Notes under the pieces: generated by a model | Database searches by the model: none | What the model was told of the DNA's origin: nothing | What the model saw: only the letters and a program-made list of their open reading frames with translations | Made by a program: the position numbers and the translations under genes | Assembly: GCA_905221605.1 (NCBI GenBank) | Contig: CAJNDS010000006.1 | Location: 143,501 to 207,500, forward strand | Direction: 5' to 3' | DNA: 64,000 bases | Source of the DNA: Symbiodinium natans | Lineage: Eukaryota > Sar > Dinophyceae > Suessiales > Symbiodiniaceae | In this document: positions 1 through 8,572 of the stretch, in pieces | Layout of the letters: each line of letters starts with the position of its first letter | Position numbering within the stretch: position 1 is the first letter of the stretch

Positions 1-85
1 CTCGTTTCACGAGTAGCGCCAAGGAGAGTATCTATCAGCAAGTACCTACCATCTACCCAACCAGTTTCGGACCGGGATCAGATGA

Positions 86-259
86 TCAATAACGATGACC
101 ACTATGCAAGCGCGCCGCTCCCTGGAACCACATGTGCGGGGACGATGTTGCAAAGGCAACCAACGAGGAGCTCGTGTCCGGAGGCCTTTGCCGCAACAAC
201 ACTGCCAGACCGGTAGGCATTATATGACAGTTTATGAGGCATTGTGGCAGTATCTGTTT
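86..259 (-). pseudogene. Open frame interrupted by the retrotransposon (downstream part)
   Basis: This is the continuation, beyond the element, of the frame at 7565-7747. It reads KQILPQCLINCHIMPTG and on to a stop near 86. It is hydrophobic and not recognisable. Fifty-eight open codons alone would be weak evidence; the in-phase join across the target site is the reason to list it. Confidence 0.3.
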
Positions 260-264
260 ATCTG
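260..264. repeat. Target-site duplication, left copy
   Basis: The five bases atctg recur at 7565-7569 directly outside the other LTR. Five bp is the usual duplication length for copia-type integration. The two bases 265-266 (tc) lie between this repeat and the LTR terminus. Confidence 0.8.
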
Positions 265-266
265 TC

Positions 267-418
267 TGACAGCACTGCAATCTCTAACACCGAAAGAGCA
301 TGGCGCCTTTTTGCTCTAAAGAAAGTCTTGGCTCTCGGCCGCTCGAGAGGTAACAGTTCGGAGAAGCTCGTTCACTGAAAGCGCTCAAGTCCAATGGCGC
401 TAAGCACGATCTTTCACA
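267..418 (-). repeat. 3' LTR of the copia element (minus orientation)
   Basis: Identical to 7413-7564. It lies downstream of RNase H on the minus strand and is preceded by an A/G-rich tract at 419-438. The lack of any visible difference between the two LTRs argues for recent insertion. Confidence 0.93.
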
Positions 419-438
419 CTGGTCTTACTTTCTTTTTG
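419..438 (-). promoter_or_regulatory. Candidate polypurine tract
   Basis: On the minus strand an A/G-rich run (core CAAAAAGAAAGTAAGACC) lies directly before the 3' LTR, where plus-strand DNA priming is expected in LTR elements. Confidence 0.5.
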
Positions 439-2909
439 GACTTGATCAGTGAGTTGAAGCTTCGGGTCCCTAAGGAACTTGTTCAAAATCTCAGTCAGCT
501 TCCAATCTAGCTTCGTGAGACCATCGGCTGCCATAAGGCTTGTTGGCACCCACCGAAAGTCTTCAGGCTTCACACACTGCTGTATGCTCCTGATATTTAT
601 CAGAGAGCGTTTGTCGCTCCAGGATTTTCAGCTATCACAGTATCATACAAACTCTTGGCATCTGTTACTTGAACATTCGGGAAAACAGGTGGTGCCTTGA
701 GTGCTTGATGTCCTGTGAAAAGCTCACTCAAGCAGAGGTTCGCGAAGCCTGCTCTGTCAGAGCCCTCGTCTGCAGCACTTGCCTCGGCTGCCAGCGTTGA
801 CCTACAAACTCTTGCCGACCTTGCAGACTTCCAGTCCACTAGCGTCCCTTTCGTGATCACGGCGGTCACGCGGACCTGGCTCAGGAAGACAAGGACGCCG
901 TACTGCGATTTGAGCTCGGCGTTAGCAAAGCTGGAGTCGGTGTAGGTCACGAAGCAGCTGTCCTTATTCAGGGCGATGTCCTGGTAAACTAAACCATCTC
1001 GAGGAGTGGCTTTTAAGAACTCCACCGCTTCGTAGAGTCGCTGGAGGTCCTTGTAGTCGGTAGCCTTTCCCCGGTTACTCAACGAAACCAAGGGTCCGAT
1101 TTCTGGCCTTGTCTGGCCGGCAATCCACTGCAGGCTGCCGCTGACGCTGCGAAAGTCTGCCCATTCACTGGGCGTCAAGTTTGCAGCTTGCTGGCCTCGC
1201 CCTCGAGCGATCTTGCCTCCTTCCATGCCCTCGATGAACTCGGACTGAGTCACCAAGTACTTGAAGCGGCTGCCTTCTTGGTGAAGCCGTATCTCTTTTC
1301 CACGGTACACGGCGTGCTCCTCGGTCGTCACCTTGGTGATGCTGCCCCAAACGAACATGTTCTCCAACAGGTGCAGTGGGAAGCTCTCGCTGTACGTCGC
1401 GAGGAAGTCGTCGACGTGGATGATCACCACTGCTTGGAGCTTGTTGCCGTCGCCGACGTAGTAGTACAAGCATCTGTCGAACGAATGCCGCTTGAAGCCG
1501 CGCTCGAGCATGGTCTTGTGCACTCGCAGGTACCAAACTCTTGGCGCGTTGGGCAATCCATAGCAGTTGCCTGTCACAAGGTAGAGCTCGGCTGGGAAGC
1601 TGCCGGTGGCCTCGATCAAAGGGTCCCTTGGGGGCCGCATGTACAATGGGCCGTTGCGCTCTGAAGCATCTTGATCTCCTTGAAGAAATGCCGATTTGGC
1701 ATCTGACGCCCACAAGTGCCAGCGTTCGCCAGTGTAGTTGTACTCCTTGTTGATGCCGGCCGCGGCTATTGTCATAAGCAGCGATTCCGAGAGCCTTGTC
1801 GGAGTCGGTGAATCCCGGGTTATCTGGAACAAATCCGGGTCAGCACAGCCTATGATGACCACACGGCACTTGGGTCTCAAGGGACCTATGCCTTTCGACT
1901 TGTCCCGGTAGGCTGCCCGCGACTTGAGTATGCGGCGGGACAGCTTCGCGTCGCCCAGGATGCACTTGGCCTCCCGGTGGGATATTGGTTGAATCCCGCC
2001 CCACGACATCCAGTTGTCGTTCTCGACACGAGTGGCCTCGAGGTAGGCGTCCAGCTGAGGCTTCGGGAGAATTGTCAGCTGTCTCCAGGGAATTTCTCGG
2101 TCAAGTTGTTTAAGCTCTTTTCGGCTGTGGGTCCTGGAGTTTGATGTGCTCATCGAGTTGTCGTCCGAGGACTCGTCGCTCCTTTCGGGCTCCTCGGTCA
2201 CGCCGGCCTCGTTCATCTCCTTCTTGCGGACGCCGCTGTTCAGGTAGCACTTGTAAACGTAGTTCCGCTTGAAGGGAATGTTGTTGTAGCCGCCGTCGTC
2301 TTGGTAGTCCCGGAGCGTCACCTCGCCGTTGTCGTGGTAGTTGAAGTTCAGCGGCCTGCTCGTCACAAGAACTGCCGCCGGCCGCTTCTGAGGTAGAGTG
2401 GGTAGCTCTTCCTCGGGCGTTTCCATGGCCTGCGCTTGAGCTGGCCGAGTGGAAGCTGACGCTTGCTCAGCAAGGTTTGGCTGAGTCTCCTGTGCATCTG
2501 TGTCGTTAGCATCGTGGTGCTCGTTGTGCGTGACGTGTCCACCTGGTTCAAGTGGAGGTTGTCGCAGCGGAAGCGACGTGTAGTCTGGAGTCCCAGGCGC
2601 TGCGTTCAAAGGTGTAGCGGGCAGTCCTGGGCTCAAGGCTGGAGAGGCGTACTGGGCGCTGTCGTACTGTGCACTGTCGTACTGCAGCGCCTCTGGACGA
2701 CGGTCACTGGTGACCCTTCTCGTCAGCGGTGTCCTGGAACGCCCCCTCCTGGTACTCCTCGGTGTAGGCGGCACAGGCGAAGCTGGGACACTGAACTGGA
2801 TAGACCTGTTGTCTTGCGCCACAATTTGCTGAAAGACGGGCCCCACGTGAGTCTGCTGTTTTGTTTGGCACACCGTAGAAGAACACAGCCACACGGATCG
2901 GCTTGGCAA
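420..2909 (-). CDS. Reverse transcriptase and RNase H of the copia element
   Basis: Copia-type RT. Motifs in order: WHLWASDAKSAFLQGD, YGLPNAPRVWYLRVHKTM, then the catalytic block AVVIIHVDDFLATY (HVDD, the copia form of YxDD), and GSLQWIAGQTRPEI. RNase H follows: CFVTYTDSSFANA, STLAAEASAADE and VQVTDAKSLYDTV. The main frame stops at 600. The RNase H tail continues in another minus frame to the LTR (RWVPTSLMAADGLTK at about 470-510), so one base is gained or lost near 612. The first 250 residues are a disordered linker with QYDSAQYDSAQY repeats. Order RT-RNase H last and the DSS/AAEA motifs fix the copia class. Confidence 0.92.
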
Positions 2910-3900
2910 AGCGCTGTTTGGGATAGGTCACCTGGGAAAGGTCCTCGGATTCTATCGCAACTTCCCCAGTGGTGAGCATCAGCGCTGCGCCTCGATGCGT
3001 GAAGGGTATATCCTGTGGCCATCGCCGGGACTGTGGTGTCCAGGCAGCTTGCACGCGTTCCAGTTGCCACGGCACGAGTTGACTAAGAACTTCTCGAAGA
3101 GGGTCGCCGGGATTGAGGTTGAAGGGCTTCTTATGGGTGTTGGAGAAGCGCTGCTCAATCTCGTTCAGTACTTGCTTCCAGGTCTCCGGGTCGTTCAGAG
3201 GCCGCGCGTACATCACATCGAAGGTCTTATGCTGAAACCGAGAAGGGAAACGTCGCCTAGCCTCTTCCTGGACACCTTTAAGCACCGAAGATATCAAACC
3301 AAAGCACGGGTAACCCTTCTTGTGCACGGACTTCGTAGGCTGGTCCTGGCAGTACATCAGCTGTTCCTCGGTGAGCTTGTTCCCCAACCGGTCCAGCACC
3401 GCCCGGCTGTTTGAGATCCATTGGTGCTGCTGGGTCGTAGGATATCCTTGCTCGTCCTCCTCTCCATAAGCACCTGCGTGGCACACGGTTTTATGCACAT
3501 CCTTGATTTCCAAGAGGGAGGCTGCACACTCACGTTGCCAGAATCGGCCGCGTGGGTCGTGCTCTCCAAGGAATAGCCGACCATGGTGACATTGTTCACG
3601 GCAAGCCCAGGCTCCGAGGTTGTACAGGTCATCGAGGTTGCCAAGTTGTGCGTCGCCGGCATTCTTGTGGGGCCACCGACACACAAGGAAAAGTGGTCTC
3701 AGCTGCCGCACCGCGTTTTTTAACGTATTGGTCTGCTCCTTGTCATTGAGATCCTGGCCGTAGACAAAGTCGAGGGGCTGGAGCGCCGTGAGGCCGTAGT
3801 GCCGCGCCGTCATGGTGATGCCGGCCGTGCCCGCGAAGATTTCAAGCACGTCAATCTTTGGCAGGCTGTTAGACGCTCTTGTAAAAGGGCATCTCCTGGT
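2704..3900 (-). CDS. Methyltransferase-like module of the copia polyprotein
   Basis: Open frame overlapping the end of gag-protease by about 40 bases in another frame, so joining needs a frameshift. It begins with a Rossmann motif like that of DNA methyltransferases (KIDVLEIFAGTAGITMTA) and contains GRLFLGEHDPRGRFW, TVCHAGAYGEEDEQGYP and HQWISNS. These resemble a module I recall from other dinoflagellate copia-like polyproteins. The PCQ catalytic loop of C5-cytosine methyltransferases is not visible: the corresponding stretch reads FLVCRWPHKNAGD. The C-terminal part (HRGAALMLTTGEVAIESEDL...YPKQRFAKPIRV) links to reverse transcriptase and looks family-specific. The module occupies the place where copia elements normally carry integrase. 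Function as an active enzyme is not supported. Confidence 0.6.
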   Translation of the reverse strand, partial: TRRCPFTRASNSLPKIDVLEIFAGTAGITMTARHYGLTALQPLDFVYGQDLNDKEQTNTLKNAVRQLRPLFLVCRWPHKNAGDAQLGNLDDLYNLGAWACREQCHHGRLFLGEHDPRGRFWQRECAASLLEIKDVHKTVCHAGAYGEEDEQGYPTTQQHQWISNSRAVLDRLGNKLTEEQLMYCQDQPTKSVHKKGYPCFGLISSVLKGVQEEARRRFPSRFQHKTFDVMYARPLNDPETWKQVLNEIEQRFSNTHKKPFNLNPGDPLREVLSQLVPWQLERVQAAWTPQSRRWPQDIPFTHRGAALMLTTGEVAIESEDLSQVTYPKQRFAKPIRVAVFFYGVPNKTADSRGARLSANCGARQQVYPVQCPSFACAAYTEEYQEGAFQDTADEKGHQ

Positions 3901-6900
3901 GCTGCTCAACCTCGAAGCTGTAGTTCTCGCGCGCCTTGCGCACCTCGCTCATGAGCCATGTTTGATGCCCCCGCCTCAATCCTGAGGTGGCACCAGGCTC
4001 CAGTCGTAGGTGTCGCTCAGGTCGTCGTCGATCTGCTCGTTCTCCTGCTCCTCTTCGGCCGGGGCCTGCTGAAGAGCATCGCTGCCCACCGCCTGCATGC
4101 GCTGGGCTGCTCGGGCCCTCGTCTGCTGCAACACTGCTTGCCCTTGTTGGTGACTGCCCTCCATCCGCATGGAACGAACCTCGGCCTCCGTGACGTCCAG
4201 TTCGCTCCGACAGGGCGGCGAAGGTTTGGCCTTTGCCGTCAGTCCAGTCACCGACCGGCTCCCCGAAGAAGAAGCCGTTGAGCATTGCACGTCCATCGCC
4301 GGCAACAACCGGATCGCCCATTCCCGTTTCGCTCCATATGTGCGAGAGGGAGGCAACGGCCGCTGCGATGGTGTAGAGGGCAGCTCTTCCCACGCTCCGT
4401 GCACCCATTTCCACCTTGTTCCGCACTGGCAACACTTTTGGAACTGGCCGTGGCGATTGCCGCTTCGAGCCAGCATCGCCGCGGGATGTTCGCAGGGCAT
4501 CTGGAGGTAGTTGATCAAGTTGTCGGTCCACCGCTGGTGCATCGGGTCCTGGTGCACCAGCCAAGAGCGTGGTCGAAGTCGAAGGCGAACCGTCTGCGCC
4601 ATGAAGCGCAGGAGCTGCATCTCGGCGCCGAGGAACATCAGCACCATTTTGCGCCACTTCTGAAGCCATTGAGGTGGCGGCAGCGATGTGAACATGTGTT
4701 GGCGAGGTCTCTGAGGCAGGGGCTGTCACAAACTCCACGTCTGGGTCACCTTGATCCAGAACGCTGCTCAGTGACTTCCATTGCGCAAAATGCTTCTTGG
4801 GGAACTTGTTCAGGGCCAAACAGACGTGCCCACTGATCTTGACGATGGGGACCTCTACGCCGAACACCCCGAGGTAGGCAACACCTTTGGGGAAATCCAG
4901 AACGGCTTTGAGTTTCTTCGAAATCATTCCCAAGCTCAACAACAGCGGTATCTCACTGCCACCATCCATCACTGAAGCCCCAAACAGCGAACATGTTTGC
5001 AAGGTGCCATCTAGACATGTTGGGAAGTACGCATGCTCACTGCTGATTTGGATGGGCCCGGTGCCGAACTGAAAGCCTTCGTTCTCGGGTCTCAGCTTCG
5101 CATCCAGCTTGAAACTCCTAAGTTGCTCACGGTGGCTGTTCAACCATGTCTTGCTACACAAACTTCTCTGACAGGCGGTGTCAAGAACAGCGAATCCAGC
5201 ATAATCCCCAGGACGACTAAGGAAAACTTCTTGAGGAGGCCCAACAAACGCAGTCATGAAGGTTGTGAAGTATGACCCGTACTCTTGTGTCTGCTCGTGC
5301 TCTTGTTCGGCCTCGGGGTCTTGGACGGGGCTGCTGCTCTCGAAGGAAACCGACTTGTCTAGGCCCGCTGGGTGGAACACCGTGAGGACTTTCTTTGGCG
5401 CTGCTCCCTTCTTGTCGCGCCTGTCGCCCTTTGGAAGCGAAGTGGTAGAGGAAGAGGCTGAGGAGCCGCGACCGCCTTTGGCGCTCACGGGGCAGGACTC
5501 ATCCCCTTGCCAGTGGCCTTTCTGGCCGCAAGCCATGCAATGGCTATTCTTTTTACGCTGCTCCAAACCTTTGCCTCTGCCACCTCCAGAGAATTTCCTT
5601 CCCAGGGTGACTCCTTGGAGTCTTCTCGCAGTCACGGTCAAGCAATCTGCCACTTCGCGCATGACGTCCTCGATGTTCTCGGGGTCGTCCTGGGGCACAA
5701 GCTCCTCGTCGTCATCGTCGCCCTGTGCGTCGTCATCGTCTTCTTCCGGGATTCCCGGCATGTCGTCTTCGCCTTGGTCTTCGTCATCTGGCGCCTCTTC
5801 AGCAACATAAGCACGATGGACTTTTCCATGCCTGCCGTGGCCCTTCGGTCCTCGGCCTCCTTTTCCTTGGTCCTTGCCGCCCTTTGGTGCTCCTCGCTGA
5901 CTGCCATCTGGATATCCAGACGTCCGATGCTGCACGTTCTCGAACTCCCGGTGGTAGGCCACAGGTGGCGTCGCCCTATGTTCAGGAAACTGCAGCTGGG
6001 CCGACTCGCGTATGCTGTCAAAGTGCAAGCTCTGGCCCGTCGCCACAAGGATGAGGCGCTGCTGTTCCGAAGTAAGGCGCATCCTGTCCAGCAACCGGCT
6101 GCCACGGGACTCGGCATCATACATCGCATTCACGTCGATCCTTGCAGCCAGCAAAGATTTCTCGGTCCGGTGATATCTGTTGCAAAAGGACCTGATCGAT
6201 TCGTTGTTGTTTCGACCAAGGTATTCATAGTCGTGCAGGAACTTTCGCTTGAGGTAGATTGCACGTGTTTGGAGAGGCCGCCTCAAAGACTGCAAGATAT
6301 TCTCTATCCCGCTCGGCGAGTCTATCTCGCCCATGTCCATGAACTCTAGCTCCTCTTCCGCCTCGCCTCTCAGAGACACGTAGAGCATCATCGCGGCCTC
6401 GTTCTTCGGCATGAAGGAGGAAACTTGCCTTTCCCACACTCGCACTTTTCTCTCATACCTGTCATACGCACGCACATCTTCCCGCGCATAGTTCCAGGTC
6501 GGTGGCTGAGGGGGCGCCCCGCCACGGTACTTGACTCCGGGCTTGGGTCCTTTGGAGAAAGACCACTCACCATCACTGCCGCGGTCCTTCTTTGAGAAGA
6601 TCTCCCCCATGTCCTTTAGGAGCTTTCCCCTCCAGGTGCCACGGCCGTCAACATCTCGATCTTGTTCAGGGTCGTGACCTCCAGGCTGTCCTCGGGGCTG
6701 TACTTCCGGAGGGCGCCGATCTTGTCCTGAAGGTTCAGCTCGAGGTCGTTGGCCGCCGCTCTTCGCCGCAGCCGCTGCCTCCGCGCGTCGTTGTCGTCGA
6801 GAAAGTCGTCGTAGTGGCTCCAAAGTGTCTGGGTCCACGGTCGGGTCCGTCGTCGCCCGCTCCGACTCTGCTGTCTCACGGCGGTGTCCCTCGGCCCACT

Positions 6901-7381
6901 CTTGCCAAGGGAAGCTTCCAGCGGGACGCCGGGCTTCACGAGCCGACGGCGAAGTCGAAGACAGGCCATCCAAGGTCGAAGGTCGCCAAGGTGTCCCGGG
7001 CGAAGCGTCGAAACCATTGGGCTCAGGGTCTGCACGCGGAACATACACCCACGTTCCTGCTGGCGCCAGCCGTCGGCCGGGCGCGCTGCTGTTGTAGAAG
7101 TCTCTGCTGGAGCACACCGAGCAAAACCATCCATCTTGGTCCCGGCTGAACTGCTCGCTCTCACATCTAAAGCAAACCCAGCGTGGCGCAGGTGTTTCCA
7201 GGCGTGGTGGTTCCAAAGGTACCTCCTCAGATCGAAGCCTGTTCCCGCCGGATGTCGTGGCAGGAGGTTCGAGACCTGGTGGCATCCTCGGCGCAGCTGG
7301 AATCTCGGGCTGCTGTATTTCTTGGCGATCTTCATCGTCCAGCCAGTCGTCCAGCTCCTCCAAGCCAACATCAGCTGCCAT
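3869..7381 (-). CDS. Gag-protease polyprotein of the copia element
   Basis: Open frame of about 1170 codons. I chose the ATG at 7381 (protein begins MAADVGLEELDDWL); the frame is open 15 codons further up into the LTR. In order: an N-terminal zinc-ribbon-like CFRC...CSVC pair; acidic and basic low-complexity stretches; a capsid-like helical region; a variant zinc knuckle CMACGQKGHWQGDESC (C-x2-C-x4-H-x6-C) near residue 640; and an aspartic protease with AVLDTACQRSLC, so DTA rather than DSG, followed by an LLLSLGMISKKLKAVLDF block. Frame loss is likely between about 4.2 and 3.97 kb: there the alternative minus frame looks more protein-like (MRMEGSHQQGQAVLQQ, ending DTYDWSLVPPQD), before the first frame resumes. 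It would supply virion structure and processing. No integrase follows the protease. Confidence 0.85.
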   Translation of the reverse strand: MAADVGLEELDDWLDDEDRQEIQQPEIPAAPRMPPGLEPPATTSGGNRLRSEEVPLEPPRLETPAPRWVCFRCESEQFSRDQDGWFCSVCSSRDFYNSSAPGRRLAPAGTWVYVPRADPEPNGFDASPGTPWRPSTLDGLSSTSPSAREARRPAGSFPWQEWAEGHRRETAESERATTDPTVDPDTLEPLRRLSRRQRRAEAAAAAKSGGQRPRAEPSGQDRRPPEVQPRGQPGGHDPEQDRDVDGRGTWRGKLLKDMGEIFSKKDRGSDGEWSFSKGPKPGVKYRGGAPPQPPTWNYAREDVRAYDRYERKVRVWERQVSSFMPKNEAAMMLYVSLRGEAEEELEFMDMGEIDSPSGIENILQSLRRPLQTRAIYLKRKFLHDYEYLGRNNNESIRSFCNRYHRTEKSLLAARIDVNAMYDAESRGSRLLDRMRLTSEQQRLILVATGQSLHFDSIRESAQLQFPEHRATPPVAYHREFENVQHRTSGYPDGSQRGAPKGGKDQGKGGRGPKGHGRHGKVHRAYVAEEAPDDEDQGEDDMPGIPEEDDDDAQGDDDDEELVPQDDPENIEDVMREVADCLTVTARRLQGVTLGRKFSGGGRGKGLEQRKKNSHCMACGQKGHWQGDESCPVSAKGGRGSSASSSTTSLPKGDRRDKKGAAPKKVLTVFHPAGLDKSVSFESSSPVQDPEAEQEHEQTQEYGSYFTTFMTAFVGPPQEVFLSRPGDYAGFAVLDTACQRSLCSKTWLNSHREQLRSFKLDAKLRPENEGFQFGTGPIQISSEHAYFPTCLDGTLQTCSLFGASVMDGGSEIPLLLSLGMISKKLKAVLDFPKGVAYLGVFGVEVPIVKISGHVCLALNKFPKKHFAQWKSLSSVLDQGDPDVEFVTAPASETSPTHVHIAAATSMASEVAQNGADVPRRRDAAPALHGADGSPSTSTTLLAGAPGPDAPAVDRQLDQLPPDALRTSRGDAGSKRQSPRPVPKVLPVRNKVEMGARSVGRAALYTIAAAVASLSHIWSETGMGDPVVAGDGRAMLNGFFFGEPVGDWTDGKGQTFAALSERTGRHGGRGSFHADGGQSPTRASSVAADEGPSSPAHAGGGQRCSSAGPGRRGAGERADRRRPERHLRLEPGATSGLRRGHQTWLMSEVRKARENYSFEVEQHQEMPFYKSV

Positions 7382-7398
7382 CTCGCGGGAGCAGGGAG

Positions 7399-7410
7399 GC
7401 TCCGGTGCCA
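7399..7410 (-). promoter_or_regulatory. Candidate primer-binding site
   Basis: On the minus strand TGGCACCGGAGC lies two bases inside the 5' LTR. It begins TGG, the complement of a tRNA CCA end. The two-base spacer matches the two extra bases seen at the far LTR. The priming tRNA is not identified. Confidence 0.5.
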
Positions 7411-7412
7411 AC

Positions 7413-7564
7413 TGACAGCACTGCAATCTCTAACACCGAAAGAGCATGGCGCCTTTTTGCTCTAAAGAAAGTCTTGGCTCTCGGCCGCTCGAGAGGTAAC
7501 AGTTCGGAGAAGCTCGTTCACTGAAAGCGCTCAAGTCCAATGGCGCTAAGCACGATCTTTCACA
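7413..7564 (-). repeat. 5' LTR of the copia element (minus orientation)
   Basis: This 152-bp sequence matches 267-418 base for base by eye. On the minus strand it begins TGTGAAAGATCG and ends TGCTGTCA, so it has TG...CA termini. It is the upstream LTR because gag follows it on the minus strand. It is short for a copia LTR; promoter elements are not obvious. Confidence 0.93.
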
Positions 7565-7569
7565 ATCTG
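7565..7569. repeat. Target-site duplication, right copy
   Basis: The bases atctg directly abut the LTR end and match 260-264 exactly. Confidence 0.8.
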
Positions 7570-7747
7570 AAGGCTGCGGGTCGTCCCTAGCGCGAAGCCT
7601 TTTAGGCTCTTCCTGAATCTTGATGATGAGCGGATCGTCCACAAAGGTCTCAAGGTTGTCTCGGACATGTGCCTCGTAGTCAGCGCGAGCCTCTCGGCAC
7701 CGGCGGCAAGTATGTAGACGTCCACCTGCTCCAAGAGTCTCCACCAA
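7565..7747 (-). pseudogene. Open frame interrupted by the retrotransposon (upstream part)
   Basis: A minus-strand frame reads into the LTR with charged, protein-like sequence (HTCRRCREARADYEAH, NLETFVDDPLIIKIQEE). It stays in phase at the target site: removing the element and one ATCTG copy joins codon GAT at 7565 to AAA at 259, and the frame runs on open to a stop at 86. No family is recognised, and an overlapping minus frame (7546-7908) is also open, so the coding status is uncertain. If real, the insertion disrupts this exon. Confidence 0.35.
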
Positions 7748-8572
7748 AACAACAGCAGAGCTCTACATACTGTTCTCATGTGTAGCAGAAGGCCTGACCT
7801 CTTGGCCCTCCGACAGGCACCCTTCTGCCCCAGTCCTCGAGACACCCGACATGTCCGATGTACCCGTGCAGAACATATAGATGACATAGAAAAACTGATT
7901 GCGCGCACATGGAGAGCCTACCATTGTCAAATGCTGAAAACATGCCGCTTGCATCCCCGTTCGTCAAGTCAAGAAACCTTGCTGCATCAACTTCGCTCGA
8001 AGGCAAGAAGCCCACAATGTCTGCACCTAAACTGGGTGCGAAATACAGAAAAAATGCCAACCACACCGGCATGTCTCACCTTCACTGATTCACATCCATG
8101 ACAGAAAAATACAGCGACGATTTAGCGGCGATGCATTAGCACAAGCGTCCATGAGTGTCAGCAGCATGGCACGATGCCGGGCTCACCGACCGTTTTGCGA
8201 AATACGAAGGAAAGCGCCCGAAAGTGACACGTTCTCAACCTGGGCTGGACAGGAAGAGAATGCTGGGCCGCTGCATCTGGCGACAGCACTCTTGCAAAAG
8301 TGCAAACTGACAGCAAAGATCAGGGAGGCACGGTTCCATGCAGGCTCGTTTTGAGCTCGAGGGGCTCGAGGGGCTCCGGCGCAGATCTGCCAGTGAGTTG
8401 AGCGCTGCCCGCGACATTCATGATGTGATTCACTAATTATAAATTATCAGAAAAAAAACCCGATGGAAGGACGCATTGCAATGGATTGCAACAGCCACCG
8501 TCGCTTTTGCAAGTGCTGCAGAGAGCAGAGATTCAAAGCTGCAAAATGTCAAGAGTTTGCACAAAACGAAAG
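7748..8572. other. Gap between interrupted frame and S1 gene
   Basis: Short overlapping open frames occur on both strands but none shows a motif or a clear splice pattern. It probably holds the 3' end of the S1 gene transcript and intergenic or intronic DNA. Confidence 0.4.

Larger units (their letters stand above)
265..7564 (-). mobile_element. Copia-class LTR retrotransposon, recent insertion
   Basis: The element reads right to left. Two 152-bp copies (267-418 and 7413-7564) are identical by eye and in minus orientation start TG and end CA. A 5-bp direct repeat, atctg on the plus strand, flanks it at 260-264 and 7565-7569; two extra bases (265-266) sit between the left repeat and the LTR, as left by untrimmed cDNA ends. 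Inside, in minus order, are a candidate primer site, gag with CCHC knuckle, aspartic protease, a methyltransferase-like module, reverse transcriptase, RNase H and a purine tract. I see no integrase HHCC or DDE signature. Several reading-frame breaks occur (near 4.2, 3.97, 3.9, 2.85 and 0.61 kb). Identical LTRs imply a young copy, so the breaks are either very recent, programmed, or assembly errors. Confidence 0.93.

Noticed and set aside
1188-6349. Plus-strand open frames across the copia element
   Set aside because: They are antisense shadows of gag, protease and RT, which have clear motifs on the minus strand.
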